A stretch of DNA of 64,000 nucleotides from contig JADNRV010000045.1 of NCBI GenBank assembly GCA_015499995.1, forward strand, positions 248,001 through 312,000. The letters are read 5' to 3'. Below are positions 11,033 to 22,403 of this stretch, piece by piece. A model generated the notes under the pieces. The model had not been told where the DNA came from, made no database searches, and saw only the letters and a program-made list of their open reading frames with translations. Each line of letters starts with the position of its first letter. Within the stretch, counting starts at the first letter, position 1. Position numbers and translations under genes: made by a program. This DNA is from Flammula alnicola (Eukaryota > Basidiomycota > Agaricomycetes > Agaricales > Strophariaceae).

Positions 11033-12826
11033 TTAGATTTCCAGCGCTTCGTAAGTTTGAGCGTCAAGCCCACCTCTGCCAGAAACTTGGCTTTCGCTAG
11101 CGCCGACCCGGCTATCGCGCCTGCTGAATCCGCCAATTCCCGGCCCTCGGGGCTGGCGTACGACACCGCCTCCCGTGTTGTCGTGTCCGCCATTCAGATT
11201 ACCCGATCCCAAGGATGGGGGGAGGCTGGGAACAGGAGGAATAGCGGAACCTCCGAACGGGCTGTTGCCGTTGGAGAAGAGCGAGCCAAAGCCGGCAGAT
11301 ACTCGGCGTGATGGTGAGGCAATGGTGGCGTAACCCTCTCGGATGTTGCCGTTGGATGAACGGGAAGTAAGTCGGGAGCCTGTTGGTGCAGTGTTTTCAT
11401 GTCGGGCATGGACTTCTTGACGCGGAGAGAGTTCATAGTCGTGTTAGTCGGGCTGATAGGAGACAAGTACGCCGACGGAGCCCGAGAAAGGGTATGCGGC
11501 TGGCGTTGTTGCTGCTGCTGCTGCTGCAAGTGATTTTTGAGAATATGAATAATAACGGGTAGAGAATTGACGTACCCTCTGCGGATCGATCCTAGTCACG
11601 ACAGCATACCGATCTTCACCTTCGCCGACCGAGTAGTGGTAGACGCCAAGCTTCTGGGCGATCAGGTGGACAACCCTTCTTTGCTTAGGGGTAAGAGATC
11701 GAGCAAAGGCCAATTCATCGCGCATCCTGTCATCCTTGAAGAGCAAGATCCTGGAGTAAATCTCCAAGGTAGAAGGATCGTTGAGATCGAGCTCGCTGGA
11801 GGCGGATTTCTCAGACACACTGGGCGTGGCAGAGGGGGCAGGATGAGATGGAGCGGCCGGGGCCGAAGCAAGAGGAATCGAATAAGTAGGAGTAGGCATT
11901 GCGGATATGGCCGGGGGAGAGTACTGGGGCTGCTGCTGCTGGTACGCAGAACTGGAAGAGAAGGAGCGTTGAGGGCTGAAAGCAGAGGAGAGGGCAGATC
12001 CATAATCTTCGTAGAGCTGGTTGACATTGCTGGACTGCTCCCCTAACTGCATAGAACGCATCCTTCGAATGGCCTTTTCTCTCTCGATCCGTTCCTTTCA
12101 CCCGCTTGCAAGACTTTCTTGTACTCGACGCGCAACTTGCGGCCCTGAACGTCGAAGCCATTGAGAGCAACGACGACGGCATCAGCATCAACAGCCTGGC
12201 GGAAATTGGCAAAAGCGAGACCACGGAAAGAGCCTTGCTGGTCCAGATGATAGTTGAAGGCGTATGGTGTAGGGATGGATAGAGAAGCCTAGAGAGGCGA
12301 TTGAGGGCAGATAGAGACGATAGAAGGGCAAGACTTACGATTATATCAAGAAGAGTTTCACGCTTAACGTTAAATGGAATGTTTTTAATGACTATTGCAG
12401 TAGGGATGACTTCGTCTTCTGGGTTAATGGAGCCAGGAGTGACGGGTGGAATAGGGTTAAGATGACCAAGAGGAGGTGAGCCGCCAGCGGAAGAAAAATC
12501 GGAATTATTGTGTGGGGAGAGCGAGCGACTATCGGAAGAGTTGTTGCTGTCGAGCCATTGCTAGAAGAGAAAAAAAGGGTAAGAGGTGGTCAGAGATCTC
12601 AGGGGGGTATACACACGGTAGGTAAAGCACTGCGGAGGGACTTGTTCTTGAGAGGCGACTGAGAGATGCTTGAAAGAGGATTGTAGGGGGACTGCTGGAG
12701 GCCCTGGGTAGTAGCGAAATGAAAAGGGGACCTGTTTCCTTCGTAATCGTAAGAGTCATGAAGACGTTGCTGAGAGGCTCTGGAGTGGAGGGAGAGGGAG
12801 GCGATATCTGGAGGTGAATTGGACAT
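11033..12826 (-). CDS. RRM + R3H RNA-binding protein (Pin4/Cip1/Cip2-like)
   Basis: Yeast Pin4 and fission yeast Cip1/Cip2 relatives are post-transcriptional regulators of stress and cell-cycle mRNAs. A Ser/Pro-rich N-terminus (start MSNSPPDIASLSLHSR) precedes an RRM at about 12100-12440, with RNP2-like AIVIKNIPFNV and RNP1-like GSFRGLAFANF and the helix LRVEYKKVLQAGERNGS. A Gln/Pro linker leads to an R3H domain at about 11570-11760 (DELAFARSLTPKQRRVVHLIAQKLG). The Gly/Ser/Arg-rich tail ends DAQTYEALEI with TAA (complement of 11033-11035). Frame breaks near 12080 and 11370 each need one base. The intron acceptor at about 11524 lies inside a CAG repeat. Confidence 0.82.
11510..11527 (-). repeat. 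CAG trinucleotide run overlapping a splice acceptor
   Basis: On the minus strand the intron ends CTTG and runs straight into five consecutive CAG units followed by CAACAA. Each CAG is a possible 3' splice site, so the run is both acceptor and the start of a polyglutamine stretch. Confidence 0.75.
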
Positions 12827-13931
12827 GACAGGGAAGAAGATGGATGATATCTCAACGAAAAACAGTTTGACCCAGATCTTGTTGTCCCTTGCTTATATTA
12901 TTCCCTTGTCACGAGGCAAATTCTCTCATTGTTACTACGCTCGCAAAACTATCATTGCCCGGTTCAATGGCTGCAGCAGCTTGTCCACATCCACAGCGAT
13001 CCGGATGCTACCAGAGTGATCCCATGGTCCCCGTATCTTTTGCTCCTCCTTGCCCACTGCCACAATCCCTTCATCCGGTCCTGATCGGGGCCGTGCCTGT
13101 CCGTGTTCATTCGCACCGTCCTCGCTCGGGCGACGGAACGCTGGGCGTGGCACAGTGGGCATGGTGTGCTTGGGCACGCTTGCTCGCCAGTCAGTTTTAT
13201 TAATAGTCTTGTCATCTCCAGTCAACTTGCCTTCGCAGAGGTATGGGTCCGGGCGTCAGGCGCAGTGACGAGGTGGCGAACGTCGAGCCATTGTATCTCA
13301 AAAGATATGTATAGAATTGCACTGCGATTATGAACTGCCAGTGTACAGCGTGATCAGTGAAAATGTCACTTGTCAACAACCCACCAGAATTGGGCACTTA
13401 CACCTTGTACTTTGCCACAGAGCAACCAGCACTCGTGGATATGACACACTCGTCGTGAAAATAGGACTGTGGGGGACTGTCAAAGTGCCCTTGACAGAAA
13501 GAACAGATAAAGGTGAAACTATAAGGCAAGAAGAGCTTGCCCTTCAACTCCGAAAGGAGCCTCCTTTGCCCAAGCGGTTGCCAGCAACCGTCCATCACTT
13601 CAGGTCCGAGATGCACAGCGCAACACTTTATACATCCGCATTTACATTCTGCAAGTCAAATTTCAAAGCATATATAGGTCCGTAATGGCGCCTCTTCCTC
13701 CTGGGCGCCTCCGATTGGGTCTACTAAAACACGAAGCAGCACCTCATGTTGCTAAATATGCATCGCCGAGCGCGACGCAACTTTGATGGATAGATAGATC
13801 GATGAGTTCGGAAATTCTACATCGTGCACGTGGCAGGGCTACGCCCCAAATCATGATGTACAATTTTGAGCCACGCAGCTCAAGTGAACGATGTAGATAA
13901 CATGGGGTTGATAATATACAGGACTACAAGC
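12827..13931. other. 1.1 kb intergenic, no gene seen
   Basis: This separates the start of the RRM/R3H gene from the stop of the UBE2C gene. Short open frames exist on both strands near 12890-13270, but they overlap each other in several frames, have no conserved motif and cannot be extended across plausible splice sites. It probably contains the RRM/R3H promoter and the UBE2C 3' UTR. Confidence 0.45.
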
Positions 13932-14846
13932 CTAAGAAGAATCACTGACTGGACGATAATGTTTCATGAGTTGAGTTTTAAAACCTGGGATCAATTTACA
14001 TCAGTAAAGGATACGAACAACAGGGGAAAAGATCCTACCACTCGGGTTATTCCACAGATTAGCGGCATCAACATTGAGGGGTGACGCATTGTTGGGTTCT
14101 TGGATAAAGATCAGAAACCCGACAAGACCTGTAGGTGGGACGTATACTTACCGCCAAGCAGCGATTGCAGCGAAAGTAATATAGTCTGCACGCTGTAAAC
14201 GGCCGACCATTTATCCTGAACAAAATAGTGAGAATAACTCCTCACTCTGAAAAGCTATGCAAACGCACCTGAAGAATATCAAGACAGATTGCGCCTCCGC
14301 TGATGTCAACATTTGGATGATAACAAGGGGTATCGAATTTGATTGTCGGTGCTACGTATGGGTAATTTGACGGGAAGGAGATCGAGATCTTGAAGGTCAG
14401 TCCGGCATAAATCTTGACGCGAATGAGTATACTGAGTGGCTTCAGTGGTGGAAAAGTACTCACAGTTTCCGATGGCCCTTCTATCGTTCCAACCCATTCG
14501 AAGAGATTACCATCGTGCTTGGGGAATGCGGACTGTGGACAACGATTAATCGCATTCACACAAAAGCCGAATGAAGAAAACGGACTATGCCTGGTGAGGC
14601 CGACATCTAGCAGGGCAGATAGTCAGCGAGACCGCTGTAAGAGATGGTGCACAAGACAGACTCACCATGAGGGTCATCAATTCGCTGCTTAGTCTAGAGA
14701 ACTCTGTGGTTAGGAAAAAACGCCATGGGAGGCACGCGACAAACTAACCGTTTGGCAACACTTCCTGCCACTTGTTGGCTTGATGACGCGACATTAGACT
14801 TTGGGGCTGCGCGAGGGGGTGCGAGAGAGGATGTGACTTGTTCCAT
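13932..14846 (-). CDS. UBE2C: ubiquitin-conjugating enzyme E2 C (APC/C E2, UbcH10/Ubc11 type)
   Basis: This E2 works with the anaphase-promoting complex to ubiquitinate mitotic regulators. The short N-terminal extension ([17 protein letters not shown]) precedes the UBC core: [52 protein letters not shown] and then the HPN motif. The catalytic Cys follows in [10 protein letters not shown] (near 14275-14300), then [20 protein letters not shown] and the C-terminus [16 protein letters not shown]. Seven exons join in frame. One acceptor needs the second AG (CTCTAG at about 14696) rather than the first CAG, because only that choice keeps the frame. No frameshift. The stop is TAG, complement of 13932-13934. 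Confidence 0.93.
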
Positions 14847-15113
14847 GGTGTGGATGTAGAGTTTTAAATTCGTTAAAAGGCGTGAGGACGAGCTGCGTGG
14901 CAAGTGGAGGTGAATGAAGAGAGAAAGTTGAACTCCTGACAAAGTTTGCGGGTTCAAGTTCGTGCCACGATGTCACATGACTAATTGATGTTTTAGATCT
15001 TAGTCAGCAGTTTCTCCCAAGATACCCTGCGAAGTCCATCGCTCTCGTCCACATCATTCCGAGCGCCCTGTCCAACCGTTCCCCTCTCTGGTCCCCATTG
15101 CGCATCGGACATC
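14847..15113. promoter_or_regulatory. 267 bp divergent promoter, UBE2C / EDE1
   Basis: The starts of UBE2C (minus) and EDE1 (plus) flank this segment. No canonical TATA box stands out. The promoter role is inferred from the head-to-head arrangement. Confidence 0.4.
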
Positions 15114-18100
15114 ATGTCCACAAACTTCTCCCCAACACCGGCCGAGCTCACTGTCGTCGCGACGATATTTGCGCAGGCCGACCCGCAGAAACTCGGCGTT
15201 CTCACTGGTGACGTTGCCGTCAGGGTATTCGGTGGTGCAAAGCTGCCCCCGACGACGCTCGGCGAAATATGGAACATCTCAGACGAAGACAACAAAGGCT
15301 GGCTTCCGAAGAAGGGGGTTGCTATAGCCGTGCGCTTAATTGGTTGGGCTCAGAAAGGCGAGAAGATAACGCAGGCTTTGGCCAACAAACGTAAGTCGCA
15401 CGTTCCTCAACCTTTCCGGACCATCTTCGTTTAACCGTATCCACCGCGCAGCTGGCCGTTGGCAGTCATTGAAGGCATTAATACTGTTACGCAGCAGACA
15501 ACGGGAATGTCGCTGCCGAAATCTCCCCCGCCAGCTGCGTTTCCTCCTCTGACCACCCAGGACAAGGCCAAGTTCCAGAATATGTTCTCGAAATACGGTC
15601 CTGCAAATGGCCTGCTGAGTGGTTTGTCTTTCCGCGTTATTTCGTGAAATTGGCTCTGAGGACTTGCGAATCAGGTGATAAGGCTCGCGATATATTCGTC
15701 AAGTCTAAGCTTTCGAATGAACAGCTTCTGAAGATATGGTTCGCAATCGTCCTATTTACACACGTCGGGTCTTCTTTCTCACATTTGGTTGTGCATAGGA
15801 ATCTGGCTGACACGCAAGATCGAGGTGCCCTCGATTCGACCGACTTTGCGATTGGCATGTACTTCATCCAAGGAGTCATGACCGGCAAATTATCCTTTAT
15901 TCCGACTGCACTTCCGCCAGGTCTGTACCAACAGGCTGGTGGTGGTGCATCTACCGGTTCTATAAGGTCACATATGACTGGCAACAGTGGCTCTTTCAGC
16001 CCTGTTGGCAGCATCTTTCCTCAGAGTACTGGTCAAAACCAACTGGCGTTACAACCAGATTACACGGGTCTTTCCCCACCCTTCAAGGCACCCGCTTTTC
16101 CGACGCGTTCCAACACAGCTCCTCATACTAATGGGTTTGGGCAAGATTGGGATGTCACGGCGGCCGAAAAGGCCTCATCTGATCGTTATTTTGATACCCT
16201 TGATACCCAAAAGAAAGGCTACATTGAAGGCGAGGTAGCCGTTCCCTTTATGCTGAAATCTCAATTGCCTGGAGAAATTTTGGCACAAGTTTGGTAGGTT
16301 GACTTGCTCGAAATTTCTTCGGATCCTTGATTAATCTCTGTCTTGTCTCTAAGGGATCTTGCCGATATTAATAACGATGGCTGCTTGACGAGAGATGGCT
16401 TCGCGGTAGCTATGCACCTCATTCAGAAAAAATGGCCGGTCAAGAAATTCCTGCTGTTTTCCGCATCCCTCGTCCCTCCTTCAGCACGTGCGGCAACAAC
16501 TGTAGCAACTTCTCCCTTTTCGCCTCCGCATACACAAATTCAACACCAGCAGCCGGAACCACCTGTCGATCTCTTCTCGTTTGATGATACTCCACCTCCT
16601 TCCGCCGTGGCACCAGTGCATCCAACGAATACAAGAGCCGTTCCAGCACATGTCACAGGCGGTGGCTTCCCCGCTGTCCCTCCAAGGCGAGCTACGGAGC
16701 CCGATCCTTTCTCTGCTTCTCCTTTCCGTGCTTGTAAGTGTTAAACCTCGACGACGCAATATTTATCTAACTCTGCCCAAAACCAGCACCACACCATGAT
16801 CTTCTGAGCGACGACGACACGCATCCGGCGGCATCGCCTCCTCTCCAAGATCAATCAGCTGAAATTGGGAACTTGAAAAATCACCTACAGTCGACCAACC
16901 GGTCTCTATCCACTGCAAAGCAAGAGCGCGAAACGTTGGAACAGACTCTCGCTAACCAGGCCTCACAGCTCTCTACCATTCAGACTCAACTCTCCTCCGC
17001 CAAGGCTGCGTATGAAACTGAAGTTAATTTGTTGGCGACATTCAAGGAGAGGCGTTCAACCCAGGTATCCGATATCCAGAAGGCTAGGCAAGAGCTCATT
17101 ACCGCTGAGAGCAACCTTAGTGCTCTACGGGCCGAGAAGGCCGAGATTGAAGGTGCATTCTTGCGCGACAAGGAAGAAGCGAGAGACCTCCATAAGCGTA
17201 TGGTGGAAGTTGGTCAGCAAGCTGACGCACTGAAGGCGGATGTGGAGAAATTGAAGAAGGAAGCGAAACAGCAGAAAGGATTGTTGGCAATTGCCCGCAA
17301 ACAGTTAAGCACGAAGGAGAGTGAAAAGGCCAAAGCGGAGAAGGAGCATGAGGAGGCTGTTGCAGAAGCTGCTTCTATCACACATGAAAAGGATACCGTC
17401 GAAGCTGAAATTGCGAGCTTGGAGTCTGCTCCAGCACCGAAACCTGTATCTCCTACACCCGCGTCTCCTTCTCCTTCGGCATCTCTCATGTTCGCAGCTG
17501 CTCAACCTCTTCCCAGCACCCCCGAAATTCCTTCATCAGTTAAGAGCAATAATCCTTTCGAACGTCTAGCTATGGCATCTGGCCCTTCGTCGCCGCGTGC
17601 CCAATCTCCGTTCTCGGGACTTGGCGTCTCTTCGCCGCCTGTCTTGATAGCCGAAGCAACCAGCCCTTCTGCTCCTGTCACATCGTCTAATGCTGCTCCT
17701 GAAGCCGTAAAAGAAGCCACGAAAGCTACCGATGCTTTCTCTTTGGGACTTGAAAATACTGAATTATCGTATTTTGGAGATGAACACTCCGAATCCCATG
17801 CACACGATATATCAGCGTCGCCAGTTACTGCCAATGATACCGATTATTTCATGACGCCTCCTACAAGCGCAGTTAACATTAACGAGTCCAGCCCGACGTC
17901 GAACCCAGCAGAGAGATTCCCGTCTTTGCACGATCTCTCACCTCCAGTTCCGTCGGCGGAGAAAATCCCATCTCTAACACTGGCGGGCTCTCCTCCGGCT
18001 CCGGCTCCAGCTCCAGCTCATCCCGAAACTGATTTGAACGCCCATCTCAAAGAATTGGACGTCGAAGAGTCTGATTCGGATGAGGATAGCGATGACGATA

Positions 18101-19278
18101 AGCCTCTTGGCGTTCTTAAAGCAACGACGACCGCCAATGGTAAGGCTCCAGAGCTGCCGTCTTCTCCACCTCAAGTCGTGGGCCACCTGACACCAGCCGT
18201 AGCTGCAGCTCTAGCACCTACCGCCTCCTTTGATGATGTTTTCGGGTCAGATGAACCACACGCAACCTCGCTTAGCAATGGACATGCGACCCCATTTGAT
18301 TTACCGGCCGCTGCTCCTGACCAATCTAAAGGTCCTCTGGATAGCAAAATTCTGGACGATATTCCGGTTGCTGGAGTAAATGAGTTCGATGAAGCTCTTG
18401 GGAAGATTCCGAGTTCCGCAGCAGCAACACCTGCAACGTTTTCTTTGATACGGCCTTTGACGATAACTTCGATTTCGCTACTGCTTCGAAAGCCGTTGAA
18501 TTCCCCGCCCTCAAGCACAAGCGCCAGTAGAAGTTACTCCGAAAAATGATTTTGACGGCATCTTTGGGACGACTGCTCCTTCCTCTTCGGGGCCACTTTT
18601 CTGCCTCCCATTACTAACCAAGCCATAGCCCCTGCAATTACCACCAGCATCCCAAAATTTGAATCGTCCTTCGACGAAACTTTTGCAGGATTCGACTCGG
18701 TAACTGCACCGAAGCTGGAGGACAAACCGTTCACCGTTCCTTCCCCAGCTGTACTGAACGAGGGGCCTTCGGTGCCGGGTCCTTCCCGCGTCACCTGTAG
18801 AAATGTTACCAAAACCTGTTATCTCTTCGCCTCGTCCCGCAGATACGAGGGCTGTCTCGCCACCTCCACGGGCACGATCGCCTCCTGCTCGAGCCGTTTC
18901 ACCTAAACCCCGTTTGTCCTCGTCATCCTCCAAAGAGGCGCAGGAGAAGGCACCTGCCCCTCGGCACTCTAAATTAAGTGTGAGTCAAGTTGGCTCTGTA
19001 CTGCGTCCCGTTGGTTTATTGAACTGATATTAGCTTCAGATTCGTCTTCCATTTGGGAAGAAGAAGAAACATGTTGAGCCAATGCCCGCAGCTCCGGCAC
19101 ATCATCTCTCACCTCCCATGGAACAAACGAGCCGGGTAGCCACGCCTGCCAATGAAGACGACGTTGAACCTGTCAAGCAGCTTACTGATATGGGATTCAG
19201 CCGTAGTCAGGCGGTTGATGCTCTCGAGAAATACGGTTATGATGTCCAGAAAGCTCTTAATAGTTTACTGGTCAATGA
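15114..19278 (+). CDS. EDE1: EH-domain endocytic scaffold EDE1/Eps15 homologue
   Basis: Ede1 is an early-arriving scaffold of clathrin-mediated endocytosis that binds NPF adaptors and ubiquitin. There are three EH domains: 15130-15380 (LGEIWNISDEDNKGWLPKKG), 15560-15900 (DIFVKSKLSNEQLLKIW, ADTQDRGALDSTDFAIGMY) and 16150-16430 (LPGEILAQVWDLADINNDG). Next come a Pro-rich linker, a long coiled coil (16860-17430) and an acidic Ser/Pro region with DDVFG-type motifs. A C-terminal UBA at 19160-19270 contains VKQLTDMGFSRSQAVDALEK. Conserved sequence changes frame near 15452, 16432, 16460, 18440, 18510, 18600 and 18795. A missing G near 19270 hides the expected ending SLLGQ-stop (TGA 19276-19278). As sequenced, the last frame runs on to 19390. 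Confidence 0.9.
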
Positions 19279-19829
19279 TGTTCTTCCTTTCAATTTATTC
19301 ATACCACACCCACACACTCCTTCGGACAATCTATGGAAATTCGTTCGTTTTTTCTCTTTCTTTTTTTATCAAGTTCTTCTCTACGTATGAGTTGAAAGTT
19401 AATAGTTCATAATTTAATATGTTCCAATATAAAATGTTGCCATATTTTATAATCGTTTGACCTTGTTCCATCATTCACCATTCAGAATCTCAGTCTCTTG
19501 ATCGATGCTTCTTCTGTGGAAGTGGATTTCCAAGTTCTGCTCGCAACAATTGCTCCTTAAAATCCTTCACGCCCCACTCAAGTTCATCATCTATGCCAGT
19601 GACTTTCAAGTGCTTCAAAACCTTAACTGGAGCTGCTGCTTTAGTGAATACCATTGCGCAGGACTTTGTGAGTCCATGGCATTCACATATCTCGTACGCA
19701 AGACCTGCAGTCCATAGACTGTATCAAAATTACCTACGTCGTTGGACACTACTCAAGTTACAAAACCACATTCTCTCAAGCATCAGCATTCATGTCGAAA
19801 TGAGAAGATTGTAAGTGGCGCGTCATGAA
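19279..19829. other. convergent 3' region between EDE1 and the unrecognised gene
   Basis: This is AT-rich sequence with polyadenylation-like runs (for example AATATAAAATG near 19425). If the frame break near 19270 is real, EDE1 would continue to 19390. Nothing else is recognisable here. Confidence 0.45.
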
Positions 19830-22335
19830 TTAACACGTCTGGTTAGCTGGCTTCAAAGTAATGGTAACAGGCCTGGATACATGCTGGAGCCATTCAGCCC
19901 ACTTTTTATCCTTTTCCAGTCGTTCTTCTACCTGTTTAAGCTGCGCCCGAGTGGGGTAGTGTGCATGGAGGACAAATGTGTATTGGCTCAAGTCTTTGCG
20001 TTGGCTGAGCTCGATGACATTTTGACCCAATTCAGGAATGGAGAAACATCTACAAGGTTGTCTGGTGTCACCTGAGGTACTTGTCAGATGAAAGTCATTC
20101 GTAAGGACACAGAGGAAATACCTGGAAAGGAGGGGCTAAGGGCAAATCCTCACGGACACCTTCTAGGTCTACATTCATGACCAGATCTCCAGATGGAGGC
20201 CAAAGTGATCGCACCAAGACACTTGTTGTTCAATGGTGTTGCAGTTGCTCTTCTTTGATTGCTCGACCAGATTCACAGTTAAATAACAGCCCAACGATAA
20301 ACAAATACTCGATCGAATATCCCTGTAATAAAATAAATAAATTAGGAATGGCAGTTGTTCAACGTCAGGAAACATACTCCAAGGTAGATTTCTTGCGACC
20401 AATCCACTTTTGCAGCAGGTTGTACTGCGTCTCAGGCATGTCAAATTGGATTGAGATCCTGCTGCCCTCTTTCATTCCTTGCTGGCTTGCAACAACCCGC
20501 ATTTCGGCGGTAAATACAAGTTCATGGGCTAAAAATTGTTAGCTCATTACCTGATCAAGGTATCGTTGGTCTCACCTAAGCAGAACGTGGTGGAGTTGCC
20601 AAAGGTCGAGTGGAAATAGGTAGGTTGTTTGCTGTTGTTGGTAAAATTGATTTCACAGGGGCAGGAGCCAGAGTATCATCAAGCTGCATGAAAGTCTATT
20701 TTCTTGTCATTGGTTTATCAACCCTTTGAAGTATTGGACATACCTTAACATCATGTTTGGGCCGGGTCTCCATATCTGTCAGTACCCTATCCGGGGGTAA
20801 GCCCTGTCCTTCAGTGGGCTGTATGGGAGAAGCAGCAAAGCCATCAGACCCGGGAGCAGATAAAGGAATTGGACATCTGATGTTGCTGAAATAGAAACTT
20901 TGGGCGAACTCGTGCTCTGGGAATCCATCAGCGATGTGTTTTCCATTGCAGCTACCAAACCTCCTTGAGGCTGGTCAATATCCATTGGTGATATGCATGT
21001 TGGGCAGGTTCTTTGTTCTCCAGATGGTCCACTTGCATCGGCACTTCCTGTGATTTCAAGGGTGCCTGTAATCTGGGTGACGGTACGGGAGTTGAGCTGG
21101 TCGGAGTTTTCAAAGGTGTCGCAAACTGCTGTGGCATCGACGTATCAATTGAAGTATCAAGAAGCGGAGACTGCGATGTAGTTGTGCTGGTGTCTATTAC
21201 AGGTGTATTTGCTAGTGAAAAAGTCTGATTCAAAATTAAGCTTATACGACGGGCGTGTAACTGACCTTTGGAGGGCAGAACATTTTGTTTTTCTTTCTTC
21301 TGTACAAGGCCTTGGACATCCGTCTGAGCGAGGGCATTGAAGTCCAGCGTCTTCCGCTTTTTGACTTTTTTCACCGTGACAGAAGTAATCGAAGGCTTCA
21401 CGTCAGTGGAAGATATCGATGGTTTCGTAGCATTTTCGGGGGTTCCAGGCATGGGTATTGAAGCCTGTTTTGGTCTAATCAAATAAGGGTGGAAGACAAA
21501 GAAAGGTTAGGCTCACATTGGGATTTTCAATGATTTGTACTGTATTTGAATTTTAATGATAAAATGGAAGGCGGGATTGATTATACGCACTTTCAGGATC
21601 AGAGAAAGGCGTGCTGTTCATGACTGCGGGAGGCCCAGTCGGAGAATATGTACCTCGTGGAATGGGTATAGGGCCTGAGGTAGACGATAAAGGTCTAGAA
21701 TTCATCGATGTTCTGTTTTGGGTTTCGCTAAGAGAGGAAATTTTTAGCGTACAGAGTGTGTGCTTCGGTGGATTAGAATCATTTGAAGGAGGTGGGGTTA
21801 TAGTGTCCCGTAGGGCTTGAATATGCGCTGAACGTGGTTAAATATGACAAATGTTTAAGTCTTGGGAGGAGACCGACCAAGAAGACTAGGCTCATTAAAC
21901 ATATGTTCAAAAGGCAAGATTGTTTGGACTAATTTAACATATGGTTCAATGAGCGGATGCCCAGGAAAGCTGGAAACATTGAACGGTATTGAAAAATGTT
22001 CTGGAATGCCTAGAGCGCGTCGGAGTGTCACTTGGGCCACCTAGAAAATGAGAACCGTGGAACTAAGCGATTATTTTTCAAATTACCAGCAAGAGCTTAA
22101 TGATCTAAAGGAGGGACACTCTGTAAGGATGTCCTGCGCCGCGAGAAAGAAAATGTATACGGACTTCGGGACGCGCAGCGACATAGTAAGCCTTGTAGTC
22201 GCGCAACCATGAGGATAATTTTTCTGCGTGTTGAACGTATGCAGGTATATTGTTGTCTGAAAAGACGCGTATATAGCGACGGAAAAGGCGCTGATTGTTT
22301 TCAGTGGCCTGTGTGGAGACAGTGGGAGAGGCCAT
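19830..22335 (-). CDS. unrecognised protein, conserved-looking N- and C-terminal regions with a Ser/Thr/Pro linker
   Basis: I do not recognise the family. The first exon encodes a helical, charged segment (NQRLFRRYIRVFSDNNIPAY, then AEKLSSWLRDYKAYYVAARP), and the second gives VTLRRALGIPEHFSIPFNV and PLIEPYVKLVQTILPFEHMF. The middle is Ser/Thr/Pro-rich with a basic, nuclear-signal-like VKKVKKRKTLDF (near 21330-21370). The C-terminal part contains ELVFTAEMRVVASQQGMKEG, QYNLLQKWIGRKKSTLE and, last, LEKDKKWAEWLQHVSRPVTI. An in-frame TAG near 22110 is avoided if the first intron starts just before it, so the intron choice is uncertain. Frame continuity between 20175 and 20600 is also poor. A nuclear scaffold or chromatin role is only a guess. 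Confidence 0.55.
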
Positions 22336-22403
22336 GGCTGTTCGGGTTCAAGCACGCGTGACTGTATATTAATATTTGACTTTTAGCATTTGCACCCATC
22401 CAC
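22336..22403. promoter_or_regulatory. 68 bp divergent start-to-start interval
   Basis: The start codons of the unrecognised minus-strand gene and PDE1 are separated by only 68 bp. This leaves almost no room for separate 5' UTRs and promoters, so the two transcripts probably overlap or share a very compact promoter. A short AT-rich patch (near 22365-22390) is the only feature. Confidence 0.4.

Noticed and set aside
11567..12046. 159-residue plus-strand open frame
   Set aside because: It lies exactly opposite the R3H/Gln-rich exon and is Arg/Gly-rich as expected for a shadow frame.
12889..13270. Several overlapping open frames on both strands in the 1.1 kb gap
   Set aside because: Mutually overlapping frames with no conserved motif, no plausible signal or splice continuation; likely chance in a locally GC-richer patch.
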